Of a DNA stretch of 64,000 nucleotides, positions 48,784-57,749 are shown piece after piece. Under the pieces are notes generated by a model. It was not told the origin of the DNA. It saw only the letters and a list, made by a program, of their open reading frames with translations, and made no database searches. Made by a program: the position numbers and the translations under genes. Every line of letters starts with the position of its first letter. Position 1 is the stretch's first letter. Source of the stretch: Streptomyces albogriseolus (lineage in GTDB: Bacteria; Actinomycetota; Actinomycetes; Streptomycetales; Streptomycetaceae); contig BMVA01000010.1 of assembly GCA_014650475.1 (NCBI GenBank), forward strand, positions 163,394 through 227,393. Direction: 5' to 3'.

Positions 48784-50313
48784 ATGCACTCCACCGACAT
48801 CGCTCACGCACGGACGCCGGAGCCCGCCACGGGCGACCGCCGGCGCTGGTTCGCGCTGGCCATCGTGATGACCGCGGCCTTCATGGACCTCGTCGACGTC
48901 ACCATCGTCAACATCGCCGTCCCGTCGATCCAGCGCGACGAGGGCGCCACCTTCAGCCAGATCCAGTGGATCACCGCCGGCTACGCGCTCGCCTTCGCCG
49001 CCGGGCTGGTCACCGGCGGACGCCTCGGCGACATCCACGGGCGCAAGCGCGTCTTCCTCGTCGGCATAGGCGGCTTCACCGTCGCCTCGGCCCTGTGCGG
49101 CCTCGCCGTGAACCCCGAGATGCTGGTCGCCTCCCGCATCCTCCAGGGCGCCATGGCCGCGCTGATGGTGCCGCAGGTGCTCTCGATCGTGCACGCCACC
49201 TTCCCGGCGCACGAACGCGGCAAGGTCTTCGGCCTGTTCGGCGCGATCGTCGGCCTCGGCGCGGTCTCCGGACCGCTGCTCGGCGCGCTGCTGACGGAAG
49301 GGAACCTCTTCGGGTTGGAGTGGCGGCCCATCTTCCTGATCAACCTGCCCGTCGGCGTCGCCGCCCTCGTCCTCGGCAGCCGCTTCATCACCGAGTCCAA
49401 GGCGCCCCGCGCCCTGAAACTCGACCTGCCCGGCGTCGCCCTCGTCACCCTCGCCCTGCTCATGCTGCTCTACCCGCTCACCCGCGGCCGCGAGCTGGGC
49501 TGGCCGGTGTGGGGCTATGTGTCGATGGCCGGCGCGCTCGTCGTGTTCGCGGCCCTGGTGGCCTACGAACGGGCCAAGGGCGCCCGGGACGGGTCCCCGC
49601 TGATCGAGCTGTCCCTGTTCCGGGTGAAGAGCTTCGCGGCGGGCATCGCCGTCCAGACGGTGTTCGGCGTCGGCCTCGGCGTGTTCTTCCTGGTCTGGAC
49701 GCTCTACATGCAGATCGGGCTCGGCTGGAGCGCCCTGCGCGCCGGACTGACGGGCGTGCCGTTCTCCGTCGCGGTGTCGGTGGCCGCCGGGATGTCCGTG
49801 CAGCAGCTCGTCCCGCGCTTCGGCCGCAAGGTGCTCCAGGCGGGCGCCCTGGTCATGGCGGCCGGCGTGCTGATCTACCTGGCGGAGGCCGAACGGTACG
49901 GACTCGGCATCACCTCCTGGCAGATGGCGCTCCCGCTGGTGGTCATGGGCGCCGGCATGGGCCTCATCGTGGCTCCGCTGACCGACGCGGTGCTGTCCGA
50001 GGTGCCGCGCGAGCACGCCGGATCGGCGTCGGGACTCATCAACACCGTGCAGCAGATGGGCCACGCGCTCGGCCTCGGCCTGGTCTCCGTGGTGTTCTTC
50101 GGCGTCATCGACGAGCGACTCGCGCCCGCGGAGGTGGGCCCCGCCTTCGTGGACGGCTTCACCCACGCGCTGGGCTGGGTGGCCGCGGTGCTCGGCGCGA
50201 TCTTCCTGCTGATGTTCGCCCTGCCGAAGCGGCCGGCGCAGCACGTCGAGGGTGCCGCGGACGCCGAGGAGGCGCCGGCGGCGGGGGAGAAGGAGCCGGA
50301 GCTGGTGCCCTGA
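48784..50313 (+). CDS. DHA2-family MFS exporter
   Basis: 509 residues, ~14 helices. Landmarks are MDLVDVTIVNIAVPSIQRDEG (helix 1), DIHGRKRVFLVG (motif A), LQGAMAALMVPQVLSIV (motif B) and GLGAVSGPLLGALLTEG (motif C). The last ~30 residues are acidic and cytoplasmic. It is likely a proton-coupled drug or metabolite pump. Divergent WYL regulator suggests its control. The ATG at 48784 fits the hydrophobic pattern; upstream in-frame sequence overlaps the regulator gene. Confidence 0.88.
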   Translation: MHSTDIAHARTPEPATGDRRRWFALAIVMTAAFMDLVDVTIVNIAVPSIQRDEGATFSQIQWITAGYALAFAAGLVTGGRLGDIHGRKRVFLVGIGGFTVASALCGLAVNPEMLVASRILQGAMAALMVPQVLSIVHATFPAHERGKVFGLFGAIVGLGAVSGPLLGALLTEGNLFGLEWRPIFLINLPVGVAALVLGSRFITESKAPRALKLDLPGVALVTLALLMLLYPLTRGRELGWPVWGYVSMAGALVVFAALVAYERAKGARDGSPLIELSLFRVKSFAAGIAVQTVFGVGLGVFFLVWTLYMQIGLGWSALRAGLTGVPFSVAVSVAAGMSVQQLVPRFGRKVLQAGALVMAAGVLIYLAEAERYGLGITSWQMALPLVVMGAGMGLIVAPLTDAVLSEVPREHAGSASGLINTVQQMGHALGLGLVSVVFFGVIDERLAPAEVGPAFVDGFTHALGWVAAVLGAIFLLMFALPKRPAQHVEGAADAEEAPAAGEKEPELVP

Positions 50314-50343
50314 CGGGCCCCGTCGCTCCCTGGTCGTTACTTG

Positions 50344-50402
50344 CCGAAGCCCCGGAAGCAGACATGATCGGACGCCCGGTCATGCCCGTTTCCGGGCTTC
50401 GG
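50344..50402 (+). terminator. Long imperfect hairpin after the MFS gene
   Basis: CCGAAGCCCCGGAA (50344-50357) pairs with TTTCCGGGCTTCGG (50389-50402) with one bulge, 30 nt past the stop. Confidence 0.5.
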
Positions 50403-50453
50403 CTGTTTACTTTCCGGACATCCCGCCGTAGCCTCCCAGCGAAATCACACGTT

Positions 50454-50489
50454 CGGACACGGATACGGATACGGACACGGACGCGGCCA
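50454..50489. repeat. Six tandem CGGAYA-like hexamers in the fruR leader
   Basis: CGGACA, CGGATA, CGGATA, CGGACA, CGGACG, CGGCCA run in series 44-79 nt before the fruR ATG. The repeats are direct rather than palindromic and may be a binding array or simple-sequence tract. Confidence 0.6.
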
Positions 50490-50532
50490 TGCGACGCGTG
50501 CGGACGCGGACGGAACCGGGAGGCAGTCGGTC

Positions 50533-51294
50533 ATGTACGCACCGGAACGGCAGCAGGAGATCCTGCGCCTCGCACGCGACGGCGGACGCGTCGACGTGGT
50601 CTCGCTCGCCGAGGAGTTCCAGGTGACCGCCGAGACCATCCGCCGGGACCTCAAGGCCCTCGACCGCGCCGGACTCGTGCGCCGGGTCCACGGCGGCGCC
50701 ATCCCCGCCGGACGCCTGGACTTCGAACCCGACCTCGCCGAACGCGAGACCACCGCCGCCGACGAGAAGGACCGCATCGCCCGCGCCGCCCTCGCCGAGG
50801 TCCCCGCCGACGGCACCATGATCGTCGACGCCGGCTCGACCGCCGCCCGCCTCGCCGGCTTCCTGACCCCGGACCTCACCCTCACCGTCGTCACCCACAG
50901 CCTGCCCATCGCGGCCCGCCTCGCCGACCACCCCGGCATCCAGCTCCACCTCGTCGGCGGACGCGTACGGCACCGCACCCGCGCCGCCGTCGACGCCTGG
51001 GCGCTCCGGGCGTACGCCGAGATCCGCGCCGACGTGCTGTTCCTCGCCGCCAACGGGTTCTCCGCCGAGCACGGGCTCACCACCCCCGACCTCGCCGAGG
51101 CCGCCGTGAAACGCGCCGCGATGGCCGCCGCCCGGCGCGTCGTGCTGCTCGCCGACTCCTCCAAGCACGGCAAGGAACACTTCGCCCGCTTCGGCGGCCT
51201 CGACGACGTCGACCTGCTCATCACCGACACCGGGCTCGGCCCGCAGGACGCCGCCGCCATCGAGGCCGGCGGCACGGAAGTGGTACGCGCATGA
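50533..51294 (+). CDS. fruR: DeoR-family regulator of the fructose operon
   Basis: 253 residues. The DeoR helix-turn-helix (RQQEILRLARDGGRVDVVSLAEEFQVTAETIRRDLKALDRAGLVRRVHGGA) is followed by the sugar-phosphate-binding ISOCOT domain (DGTMIVDAGSTAARLAG, LTVVTHSLPIAARLA, ADVLFLAANGF). Its stop overlaps the fruK start by four bases (ATGA), so the genes are coupled. DeoR members here usually repress until fructose-1-phosphate or a similar effector binds. Confidence 0.92.
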   Translation: MYAPERQQEILRLARDGGRVDVVSLAEEFQVTAETIRRDLKALDRAGLVRRVHGGAIPAGRLDFEPDLAERETTAADEKDRIARAALAEVPADGTMIVDAGSTAARLAGFLTPDLTLTVVTHSLPIAARLADHPGIQLHLVGGRVRHRTRAAVDAWALRAYAEIRADVLFLAANGFSAEHGLTTPDLAEAAVKRAAMAAARRVVLLADSSKHGKEHFARFGGLDDVDLLITDTGLGPQDAAAIEAGGTEVVRA

Positions 51295-52238
51295 TCCTCA
51301 CCGTCACCCCCAACCCGTCCCTGGACCGCACCTACGAGGTGCCGTCCCTGGACCGCGGCGAGGTCGTCCGCGCCACCGGCGAACGCGTCGACCCCGGCGG
51401 CAAGGGAGTCAACGTCTCCCGCGCCGTCGCCGCCGCAGGCCGCCGCACCGTCGCCGTCCTGCCGCTCGGCGGCGCCCCCGGCGCCCTGGTCGCCGATCTC
51501 CTCGACGCCCAGGGCATCGAGGTCGCCCCCGTCCCGGTCGCCGGCGCCACCCGCTCCAACATCGCCCTCGCCGAGGCCGACGGCGTCCTCACGAAGATCA
51601 ACGCACCCGGCCCTGACCTCACCCCCGCCGAGCAGGAGAACCTCCTCGACACCGTCCGCCGCCACTCCGCCGGCGCCGACTGGATCGTCTGCTGCGGCAG
51701 CCTCCCCCGCGGCCTCGGCCCCTCCTGGTACGCCGAACTCGTCGCCCGCGTCCACGCCGCCGGCCTCCGCATCGCCCTCGACACCTCGGGACCCGCCCTG
51801 CTCGCCGCCCTCCGCGAACACCCCGACGTGGTCAAACCCAACGCCGAGGAACTCGCCGAGGCCGTGGGCCGGCCCCTCGCCACCGTCGGCGACGCCCTCA
51901 AGGCCGCCGAGGACCTGCGCGAGACGGGCGCCCGTGCCGTCCTCGCCAGCCTCGGCGCCGCCGGCCAGCTCCTCGTCGACGACGACGGCGCCTGGTACGG
52001 CACCGCCCCCGTCGACGCCGTCCGCAGCAACGTCGGCGCCGGCGACGCCTCCCTCGCCGGGTTCCTCGTCGCCGGCGGACGCGGACCGGAGGCGCTCGCC
52101 TCCGCCGTCGCCCACGGCGCCGCGGCCGTACGCCTCCCCGGCAGCGTCATGCCGTCCCCCGACGACCTCGACCCCGCCGCCGTGACCGTCACCGCCGGCA
52201 TCCCCGTCGACCGGCCGCTGAACGGAGCGGCCGGATGA
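51291..52238 (+). CDS. fruK: 1-phosphofructokinase
   Basis: 315 residues of the PfkB ribokinase fold. Signatures are LTVTPNPSLDRTYEVP at the start, DPGGKGVNVSRAVAAAG, the nucleotide/catalytic GAGDASLAGFLVAG with its base Asp, and KPNAEELAEAVG. It phosphorylates fructose-1-phosphate made by the PTS to fructose-1,6-bisphosphate. It overlaps fruR by 4 bp and lies 109 bp before fruA. Confidence 0.94.
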   Translation: MILTVTPNPSLDRTYEVPSLDRGEVVRATGERVDPGGKGVNVSRAVAAAGRRTVAVLPLGGAPGALVADLLDAQGIEVAPVPVAGATRSNIALAEADGVLTKINAPGPDLTPAEQENLLDTVRRHSAGADWIVCCGSLPRGLGPSWYAELVARVHAAGLRIALDTSGPALLAALREHPDVVKPNAEELAEAVGRPLATVGDALKAAEDLRETGARAVLASLGAAGQLLVDDDGAWYGTAPVDAVRSNVGAGDASLAGFLVAGGRGPEALASAVAHGAAAVRLPGSVMPSPDDLDPAAVTVTAGIPVDRPLNGAAG

Positions 52239-52347
52239 CCCCCACCGCCCCCCGTCCGTACGAGCGCCCCCGTCCCCCTCTCGTCCCCACCCCCGCCCGC
52301 CCCGCCGTACGGGCCACCCGGGCGATACGCGTGCGAAGGAGCCCGCG

Positions 52348-54456
52348 ATGAGCGACACCATCACCGCGGACCTGGTCGACCTCGACCTGTCCGCCGACAC
52401 CAAGGAAGCGGCGGCCCGCGCCCTCGCGGAACGCATGGCGGCCCGGGGCCGGGTCACCGACCTGGAGGGCTTCCTGGCCGACGTCGCCGCCCGTGAGGCG
52501 CAGATGCCCACCGGCCTCGACGGCGGCATCGGCATCCCGCACTGCCGCAGCGCACACGTCACCGAGCCGACCCTCGCCTTCGGCCGCAGCGCCGCCGGCA
52601 TCGACTTCGGCGCCCCCGACGGACCCGCCGACCTGATCTTCCTCATCGCGGCCCCGGCCGGCGCCGACGACGCCCACCTCACCCTTCTGTCCGCCCTCGC
52701 CCGGCGCCTGATGAACACCGGGTTCACCGACGCCCTCCGCGCCGCCACCGACGCGGAGCACGCGGCGGCGCTGATCAGAGGGGAGGAGACGGCTCCCGGA
52801 GGCCCGGAGGCGGCTCCGGGCGACACCGGCGCCGACGAGGGTGAGGCGGATTCCGAAGACACCGCCTCCGACGACTCCGTGGCGGCGCCGGCGGCGGCCT
52901 CCGCCGGCGCCGCCACGGGCCCCACCGACGGCGACCGCCCCTTCCGGATCGTCGCCGTCACCTCCTGCCCCACCGGCATCGCCCACACCTACATGGCCGC
53001 CGAGTCCCTGGAGAACGCCGGCCGCGAGGCGGGCGTCGAGATCGTCGTCGAGACCCAGGGCTCCGCCGGCTTCACCCGGCTCGACCCGGCCCTGATCGCC
53101 GCCGCGGACGGCGTCATCCTCGCCCACGACGTCCCCGTACGGGACAAGCAGCGATTCGCCGGGAAGCCCACCGTCGACACCGGCGTCAAGGCCGCCGTCA
53201 ACCGCCCCGCCGCCCTGATCACCGAGGTCCGCGACAAGGCCGCCCGCGGAGAGACCACCGAGGCCGCCCCCGCCTCCACCCCCGTGGAACGCGCCGGCGC
53301 CGACGGCGAGGGCTACGGCACTCTGCTGCGCCGATGGCTGATGTCCGGCGTCAGCTACATGGTCCCGTTCGTCGCCGCCGGCGGACTGCTCATCGCCCTC
53401 GGCTTCGCGATCGGCGGCTACGAGATCAACGAGGCCCCGTCGGTCATGGACCACTTCGTGTGGACCCAGGCCGACAGCTGGGGCGCGCTGCTCTTCCAGA
53501 TCGGCGGCGTCGCCTTCGGCTTCCTCGTCCCCGTCCTCGCCGGATACATCGCCTACGGCATGGCCGACCGGCCCGGACTCGTCCCCGGCTTCGTCGGCGG
53601 CGCCATCTCCCTCACGATCAACGCCGGCTTCCTCGGCGGCCTCGCCGCCGGACTGATCGCCGGCGGCGTGGTGCTCGCCATCCAGAAGGTGAACATCCCC
53701 GCGGCCCTGCGCGGCATCATGCCGGTGGTGGTGATCCCGCTGATCTCCTCGGCGGTCGTCGGCTTCCTGATGTTCGTCGTCATCGGCAAGCCCATCGCCG
53801 AGGCGCAGAAGGGCATGACCGACTGGCTGGCCGGCCTCACCGGCGCCAACGCCGTCCTGCTGGGCGCCCTGCTCGGCCTGATGATGTGCTTCGACCTCGG
53901 CGGCCCCGTCAACAAGGTCGCCTACACCTTCGCCACCGCCGGCATCGCCGTCGCCGACCCCGGCGACTCCGCGATGAAGGTCATGGCCGCGGTGATGGCC
54001 GCCGGCATGGTCCCGCCGCTCGCGATGGCCCTCGCCACCACCGTGCGCGGCCGGCTCTTCAACCGCGCCGAGCGCGAGAACGGCAAGGCCGCCTGGGTCC
54101 TCGGCGCCTCCTTCATCTCCGAGGGCGCCATCCCCTTCGCCGCCGCCGACCCGCTCCGCGTCATCCCCGCCTCGATGGCCGGCGGCGCGGTCACCGGCGC
54201 CCTGTCCATGGCGTCCGGCGCCACCCTGCGCGCACCCCACGGCGGCATCTTCGTCGTGCCCCTCATCGGCAACCCGCTGCTCTACCTCGTCGCCATCGCC
54301 GCCGGCGTCGGCGTCACCACCGCCCTCGTGATCGTGCTCAAGGGCCTGCGCGGCACGACGGATCCGGCCGGCCCGGCGACGGGCGAGGACACCGCCCCGG
54401 CACCGGCGGCCGGGGGAGCGGGAACGAGCAAGGAAACGGTCGCCGCGCAGCCGTGA
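52348..54456 (+). CDS. fruA: Fructose-specific PTS transporter, IIABC
   Basis: 702 residues in A-B-C order. The IIA domain has phospho-His in GIPHCRSAH (~65). An acidic Ala/Glu linker follows. The IIB domain has phospho-Cys in VTSCPTGIAHTYMAAE (~207), and the IIC membrane domain spans ~325-690 with SGVSYMVPFVAAGG and SEGAIPFAAADP. It imports fructose with phosphorylation at C1, using general PTS proteins encoded elsewhere. ATG 52348. Followed by a strong terminator. The gene completes the fruR-fruK-fruA operon. Confidence 0.95.
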   Translation: MSDTITADLVDLDLSADTKEAAARALAERMAARGRVTDLEGFLADVAAREAQMPTGLDGGIGIPHCRSAHVTEPTLAFGRSAAGIDFGAPDGPADLIFLIAAPAGADDAHLTLLSALARRLMNTGFTDALRAATDAEHAAALIRGEETAPGGPEAAPGDTGADEGEADSEDTASDDSVAAPAAASAGAATGPTDGDRPFRIVAVTSCPTGIAHTYMAAESLENAGREAGVEIVVETQGSAGFTRLDPALIAAADGVILAHDVPVRDKQRFAGKPTVDTGVKAAVNRPAALITEVRDKAARGETTEAAPASTPVERAGADGEGYGTLLRRWLMSGVSYMVPFVAAGGLLIALGFAIGGYEINEAPSVMDHFVWTQADSWGALLFQIGGVAFGFLVPVLAGYIAYGMADRPGLVPGFVGGAISLTINAGFLGGLAAGLIAGGVVLAIQKVNIPAALRGIMPVVVIPLISSAVVGFLMFVVIGKPIAEAQKGMTDWLAGLTGANAVLLGALLGLMMCFDLGGPVNKVAYTFATAGIAVADPGDSAMKVMAAVMAAGMVPPLAMALATTVRGRLFNRAERENGKAAWVLGASFISEGAIPFAAADPLRVIPASMAGGAVTGALSMASGATLRAPHGGIFVVPLIGNPLLYLVAIAAGVGVTTALVIVLKGLRGTTDPAGPATGEDTAPAPAAGGAGTSKETVAAQP

Positions 54457-54521
54457 TGACGATGCGTCCGTTTGGGGGTGTGTGGGCAGTTCATGCCTAG
54501 TGCGATATAGATCACGATCGT

Positions 54522-54552
54522 CACGGTCCGGGGTACAACTCCCCGGACCGTG
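54522..54552 (+). terminator. Terminator of the fru operon
   Basis: CACGGTCCGGGG (54522-54533) pairs exactly with CCCCGGACCGTG (54541-54552) around a 7-nt loop, 65 nt after the fruA stop. Confidence 0.88.
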
Positions 54553-54568
54553 GTGTGTACTGGGCGGC

Positions 54569-54868
54569 ATGGCTGAGCACGAGACCCAATCGCGGACGAC
54601 GGGTGCCACCGTCCTCACCCTGGTGGTTGTGGCCTGCGCGGCCGGTCTGGCCGACGCCCTCCGGCGCCGCGTACGCCTCCGCAGGCGCGCGCACCACCAC
54701 GCCGGGGCGGAGCCCACCCCGGCGCACACCCACACCCACACCCACCACGGCACCCCGACCGTCCCGCGTCAGCGGGCCACAGGCCCGAGCGTGGAGACCG
54801 TACGCCTCACCGAGGCCGAACGCGACGCGTTCGCCGTCCTCGTACGGCGCCTCTCCGAAGGGGACTAG
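54569..54868 (+). CDS. Small membrane protein, His-rich middle
   Basis: 99 residues from ATG 54569. A membrane helix (GATVLTLVVVACAAGLADALR) is followed by Arg-rich sequence and a His/Thr run (HTHTHTHHG) near residue 52 that could bind metal. The C-terminal ~30 residues are soluble helix (VRLTEAERDAFAVLVRRLSEGD). No family recognised. It sits just beyond the fru terminator, so it is probably a separate transcript. Confidence 0.6.
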   Translation: MAEHETQSRTTGATVLTLVVVACAAGLADALRRRVRLRRRAHHHAGAEPTPAHTHTHTHHGTPTVPRQRATGPSVETVRLTEAERDAFAVLVRRLSEGD

Positions 54869-54894
54869 ACCGGCTCCGCACCCCGCTCAGGGGT

Positions 54895-55641
54895 TCAGCG
54901 GCCCTGCGCGGCCCGGCGCTCCATCGCCCGCCGCGCGGCGTCCTCACTCGCGTACACCTCGCACATGTGCCGCCCGTCCGGCGTCACCGTGTGCTCGACC
55001 TCCCACAGCGAGACCTCCCCGCCGTCACCCAGCAGGAAGGCGTGCTCGTACAGCGAGAAGCACAGCGCCGGACGGCCCGCCCGCGACGGGCGGCCGAACG
55101 CCTGCGTGATGCGGTGCGCGCACGCCGTCGACAGCAGCGCCGCCGTCTCGGCGCCCGGCCGGTCCGCGTTCTCCGCCCGGCGGAGTAAACGCCGCGCGTG
55201 ATCAGGGGAGTCGTCCGGGACGTACACATGCCGCACCGCGGGCAGCGGGAACGCGGGCGCCGTCACCGGCAGTTCGAAGTCCGGGGCCTCCGGCGGCAAC
55301 GGCAGCCGCGCCGTCGCCGTGCGCAACTCCTCCTCGTCCACGTACACCTCGTGCTGCGGCTCGCTGCCCGGAGCGGTGTTGTGCACCAACTCCCAGAGCG
55401 TCAGCGCCGAACCGTCCGCCAGCAGCCACGTGTGCCGGTACGTCTCCCGGTGCAGACCCGCGCTGTGGTGCGCCGAATGCAGGGAACCGTCGTGCGCCAG
55501 CGCGCAGTCCAGCCGGCGGATCGTCTCGTCCGGCAGCTCGAAGGAGTTCAGGGCGCGGCCCAGGAGGCGCGCGAGATGCTCCTCCGGCGAGTCGGACGAG
55601 TCAGGTGGTTCGCACGCTGCCGTCTCGTACGGAACGCTCAA
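54895..55641 (-). CDS. DUF6227-type conserved Streptomyces protein
   Basis: 248 residues without signal or membrane helix. It contains two related halves: GSALTLWELVHNTAPGSEPQHEVYVDEE (~80-105) and GGEVSLWEVEHTVTPDGRHMCEVYASEDAA (~205-232), an internal duplication of a W-E-x-x-H-x-x pattern ending in -EVY. I recall this as a Streptomyces-specific family (DUF6227) of unknown function. The duplication suggests two copies of a small binding fold. The gene ends close to the hypothetical membrane gene on the opposite strand. Confidence 0.75.
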   Translation of the reverse strand: MSVPYETAACEPPDSSDSPEEHLARLLGRALNSFELPDETIRRLDCALAHDGSLHSAHHSAGLHRETYRHTWLLADGSALTLWELVHNTAPGSEPQHEVYVDEEELRTATARLPLPPEAPDFELPVTAPAFPLPAVRHVYVPDDSPDHARRLLRRAENADRPGAETAALLSTACAHRITQAFGRPSRAGRPALCFSLYEHAFLLGDGGEVSLWEVEHTVTPDGRHMCEVYASEDAARRAMERRAAQGR

Positions 55642-55974
55642 GGTTTCTCCCGGCGTTGCTGCATGTCACCTAGTGGGTGCATACCGTAGCCCCTCGGCCG
55701 GACGTCGTGTCCGGGAACCGAGAAAACGTATGCCCGAACGACGAGCGGAACACACGAGAAGTTCCCGAGGAACCCTGCCCCGGCATGAATTGTTCCTGGT
55801 CAAACGGTACTTCAGGGGTGCGTGGGGGAGGGGATGCGACCCGTTGCGCGCCGGACCGCGCACGCCGGGGGCCCCGTCCCGCCGTTCGACCCCCTGGGAC
55901 ACGCCGCCTCGGTGGTGACGTAAGTTGCGGAGCGCTTTCTTCCGCACCCTACGCACGAGAAAAGAGGCCCCGGA
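55642..55974. other. Divergent gap before mscL
   Basis: 333 bp between the DUF6227 gene (-) and mscL (+). The two starts diverge. GAAAAGAGG ahead of the mscL GTG is its ribosome site. No credible gene or strong dyad is seen. Confidence 0.55.
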
Positions 55975-56463
55975 GTGAGCGATCAGGAGAAGACGAGCCT
56001 GTGGCAGGGCTTCAAAGCCTTCCTGATGCGCGGGAACGTGGTCGATCTGGCGGTGGCGGTCGTCATCGGCGCCGCCTTCACCAACATCGTCAACTCGGTC
56101 GTCGAAGGGATCATCAACCCGCTGGTGGGTGCGTTCGGCACCCAGAACCTCGACAGCTACACGTCCTGCCTGAAGGGCCCCTGCGAGGGCACCGGGGACG
56201 CGGCGACCGGCGTGCGGATCCTGTGGGGTTCGGTGCTGGGGGCGACGCTGCAGTTCGTGATCACGGCGGCCGTCGTCTACTTCCTGATGGTGCTGCCCAT
56301 GGCCAAGTACCTGGCCCGTCTGGAGGCCCGCCGCAAGGCGAAGGAAGGCGCCCACGAGGTCGTCCAGGTGACCGAGCTGGAGGTCCTGAAGGACATCCGC
56401 GACGCCCTGCTGGCCCAGCGTGCGGAGAACGAGGGCACGACTCCGCCGCCCGGTCAGAGGTGA
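55975..56463 (+). CDS. mscL: Large-conductance mechanosensitive channel MscL
   Basis: 162 residues from GTG. The N-terminal helix is FKAFLMRGNVVDLAVAVVIGAAFTNIVNSVV with the hydrophobic gate (A/V, G) of MscL, followed by a periplasmic loop with two Cys (SCLKGPCEG) and TM2 (LQFVITAAVVYFLMVLPMAKY). The cytoplasmic C-terminal helix is longer than in E. coli, as in actinobacteria. It is a membrane channel that opens at high tension to release solutes in hypo-osmotic shock. Confidence 0.94.
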   Translation: MSDQEKTSLWQGFKAFLMRGNVVDLAVAVVIGAAFTNIVNSVVEGIINPLVGAFGTQNLDSYTSCLKGPCEGTGDAATGVRILWGSVLGATLQFVITAAVVYFLMVLPMAKYLARLEARRKAKEGAHEVVQVTELEVLKDIRDALLAQRAENEGTTPPPGQR

Positions 56464-56627
56464 TGCGGCGGCTTCTCGTCGAGGAAGCGCCTCAGGTCGG
56501 CGGCACTGTCGCCGGACGGGCGCTCGCCCCATCCGCGGTCGGTGTCGTCGGAGGCCGGCTGGTCCAGCGGGTCGTCGAAGACCAGCGCGGGCTTCGGCTC
56601 GCGCGAGGGCTCGGGGGCGGTACTCAT
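56454..56627 (-). CDS. Short conserved protein convergent with mscL
   Basis: 57 residues, Pro/Asp/Arg-rich, starting MSTAPEPSREPKPALVFDDP and ending in LRRFLDEKPPHHL. It overlaps the last 10 bases of mscL on the opposite strand. No signal or helix. It reads like a small conserved Streptomyces protein, but it could be a chance frame. Its start is 32 nt from the divergent P1 peptidase start. Confidence 0.5.
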   Translation of the reverse strand: MSTAPEPSREPKPALVFDDPLDQPASDDTDRGWGERPSGDSAADLRRFLDEKPPHHL

Positions 56628-56658
56628 GCGTCCAGGGTACGGCCGGGGCCGCGGGGGC

Positions 56659-57699
56659 ATGACTGCCTCCATGAAGGCTGACGCTCTGACGGATGTGGCC
56701 GGCATGCGCGTGGGACACGCGACGCGGACCGGCGACGGATGGCTCACCGGGACCACGGTGGTGCTCGCCCCCGAGGGAGGCGCGGTCGCCGCGGTGGACG
56801 TACGCGGCGGCGGGCCCGGCACGAAGGAGACCGACGCGCTCGACCCGCGCAACGTGGTGCAGCGCGTGGACGCGGTCACCCTGACCGGCGGCAGCGCCTT
56901 CGGCCTGGACGCGGCGTCCGGGGTGATGGCCTGGCTGGAGGGGCGGGGCCGCGGGGTGCGGGTCGGTCCGGAACCGACGCACGTGGTGCCGGTCGTGCCG
57001 GCCGCCTGCGTCTTCGACCTGCGCCGCGGCGGCGACTTCCGGGCCCGGCCGGACGCCGCCCTGGGCCGAGAGGCGGTCGAGGCGGCAGCGGCCACCGATC
57101 CCGGGGCGCCGGTGCCGCAGGGCTGCGTGGGCGCCGGGACGGGCGCCGTGGTGGGCACGCTGAAGGGCGGGGTCGGCTCGGCGAGCACGGTCCTGCCGTC
57201 GGGGATCACCGTGGCCGCGCTGGTGGTGGCCAACGCGGTGGGGTCGGCGGTGGACCTGGAGACGGGGGTGCTCTACGGGGAGTACTTCGGCGGGCGCCCG
57301 CGTCTGCCCGACCCGGAGGTGCACCGGGCCGCACGGCGCCGACTGGCGGAGGCGGCCGAGCGCAACGCCCCTCCGCCGATGAACACCACGCTGGCCGTGG
57401 TCGCCACCGACGCCGCCCTGACCCGCGCGCAGGCGCAGAAGGTGGCCGGCACCGCGCACGACGGCATCGCGCGCGCCGTACGCCCGGTGCATCTGCTGAA
57501 CGACGGCGACACCGTCTTCGCCCTCGCCACCGGCACGCGCCCGCTGGACGCGAAGGACCCGCTCGCGCTGAACGAGGTGCTCGCGGCGGGCGCGGACCTG
57601 GTGACCCGGGCGATCGTCCGCGCCGTGCGGGCCGCCGCCCCGGTGGACGGTCCCGGCGGTGCGTGGCCGTCGTACGGCGAGCTGTACGGGGGAAGCTGA
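56659..57699 (+). CDS. P1/S58 (DmpA-type) aminopeptidase-like hydrolase
   Basis: 346 residues from ATG 56659; ATG 56671 is equally possible and no strong ribosome site decides. The N-terminus ALTDVAGMRVGHATRTGDGWLTGTTVVLAPEG and the later DAVTLTGGSAFGLDAASGVM, GTLKGGVGSAS and PPPMNTTLAVVATDA are the P1/DmpA signatures. Family precursors self-cleave at a conserved Ser or Thr; NTTLAVV (~242-248) is the likely cleavage region. It may hydrolyse peptides or D-amino-acid amides. Cytoplasmic, no signal peptide. Confidence 0.87.
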   Translation: MTASMKADALTDVAGMRVGHATRTGDGWLTGTTVVLAPEGGAVAAVDVRGGGPGTKETDALDPRNVVQRVDAVTLTGGSAFGLDAASGVMAWLEGRGRGVRVGPEPTHVVPVVPAACVFDLRRGGDFRARPDAALGREAVEAAAATDPGAPVPQGCVGAGTGAVVGTLKGGVGSASTVLPSGITVAALVVANAVGSAVDLETGVLYGEYFGGRPRLPDPEVHRAARRRLAEAAERNAPPPMNTTLAVVATDAALTRAQAQKVAGTAHDGIARAVRPVHLLNDGDTVFALATGTRPLDAKDPLALNEVLAAGADLVTRAIVRAVRAAAPVDGPGGAWPSYGELYGGS

Positions 57700-57749
57700 G
57701 GGCAGGCGGGGACGAGCGCAGACCGGGGACACCGCCGTCGTCGCGCGCC

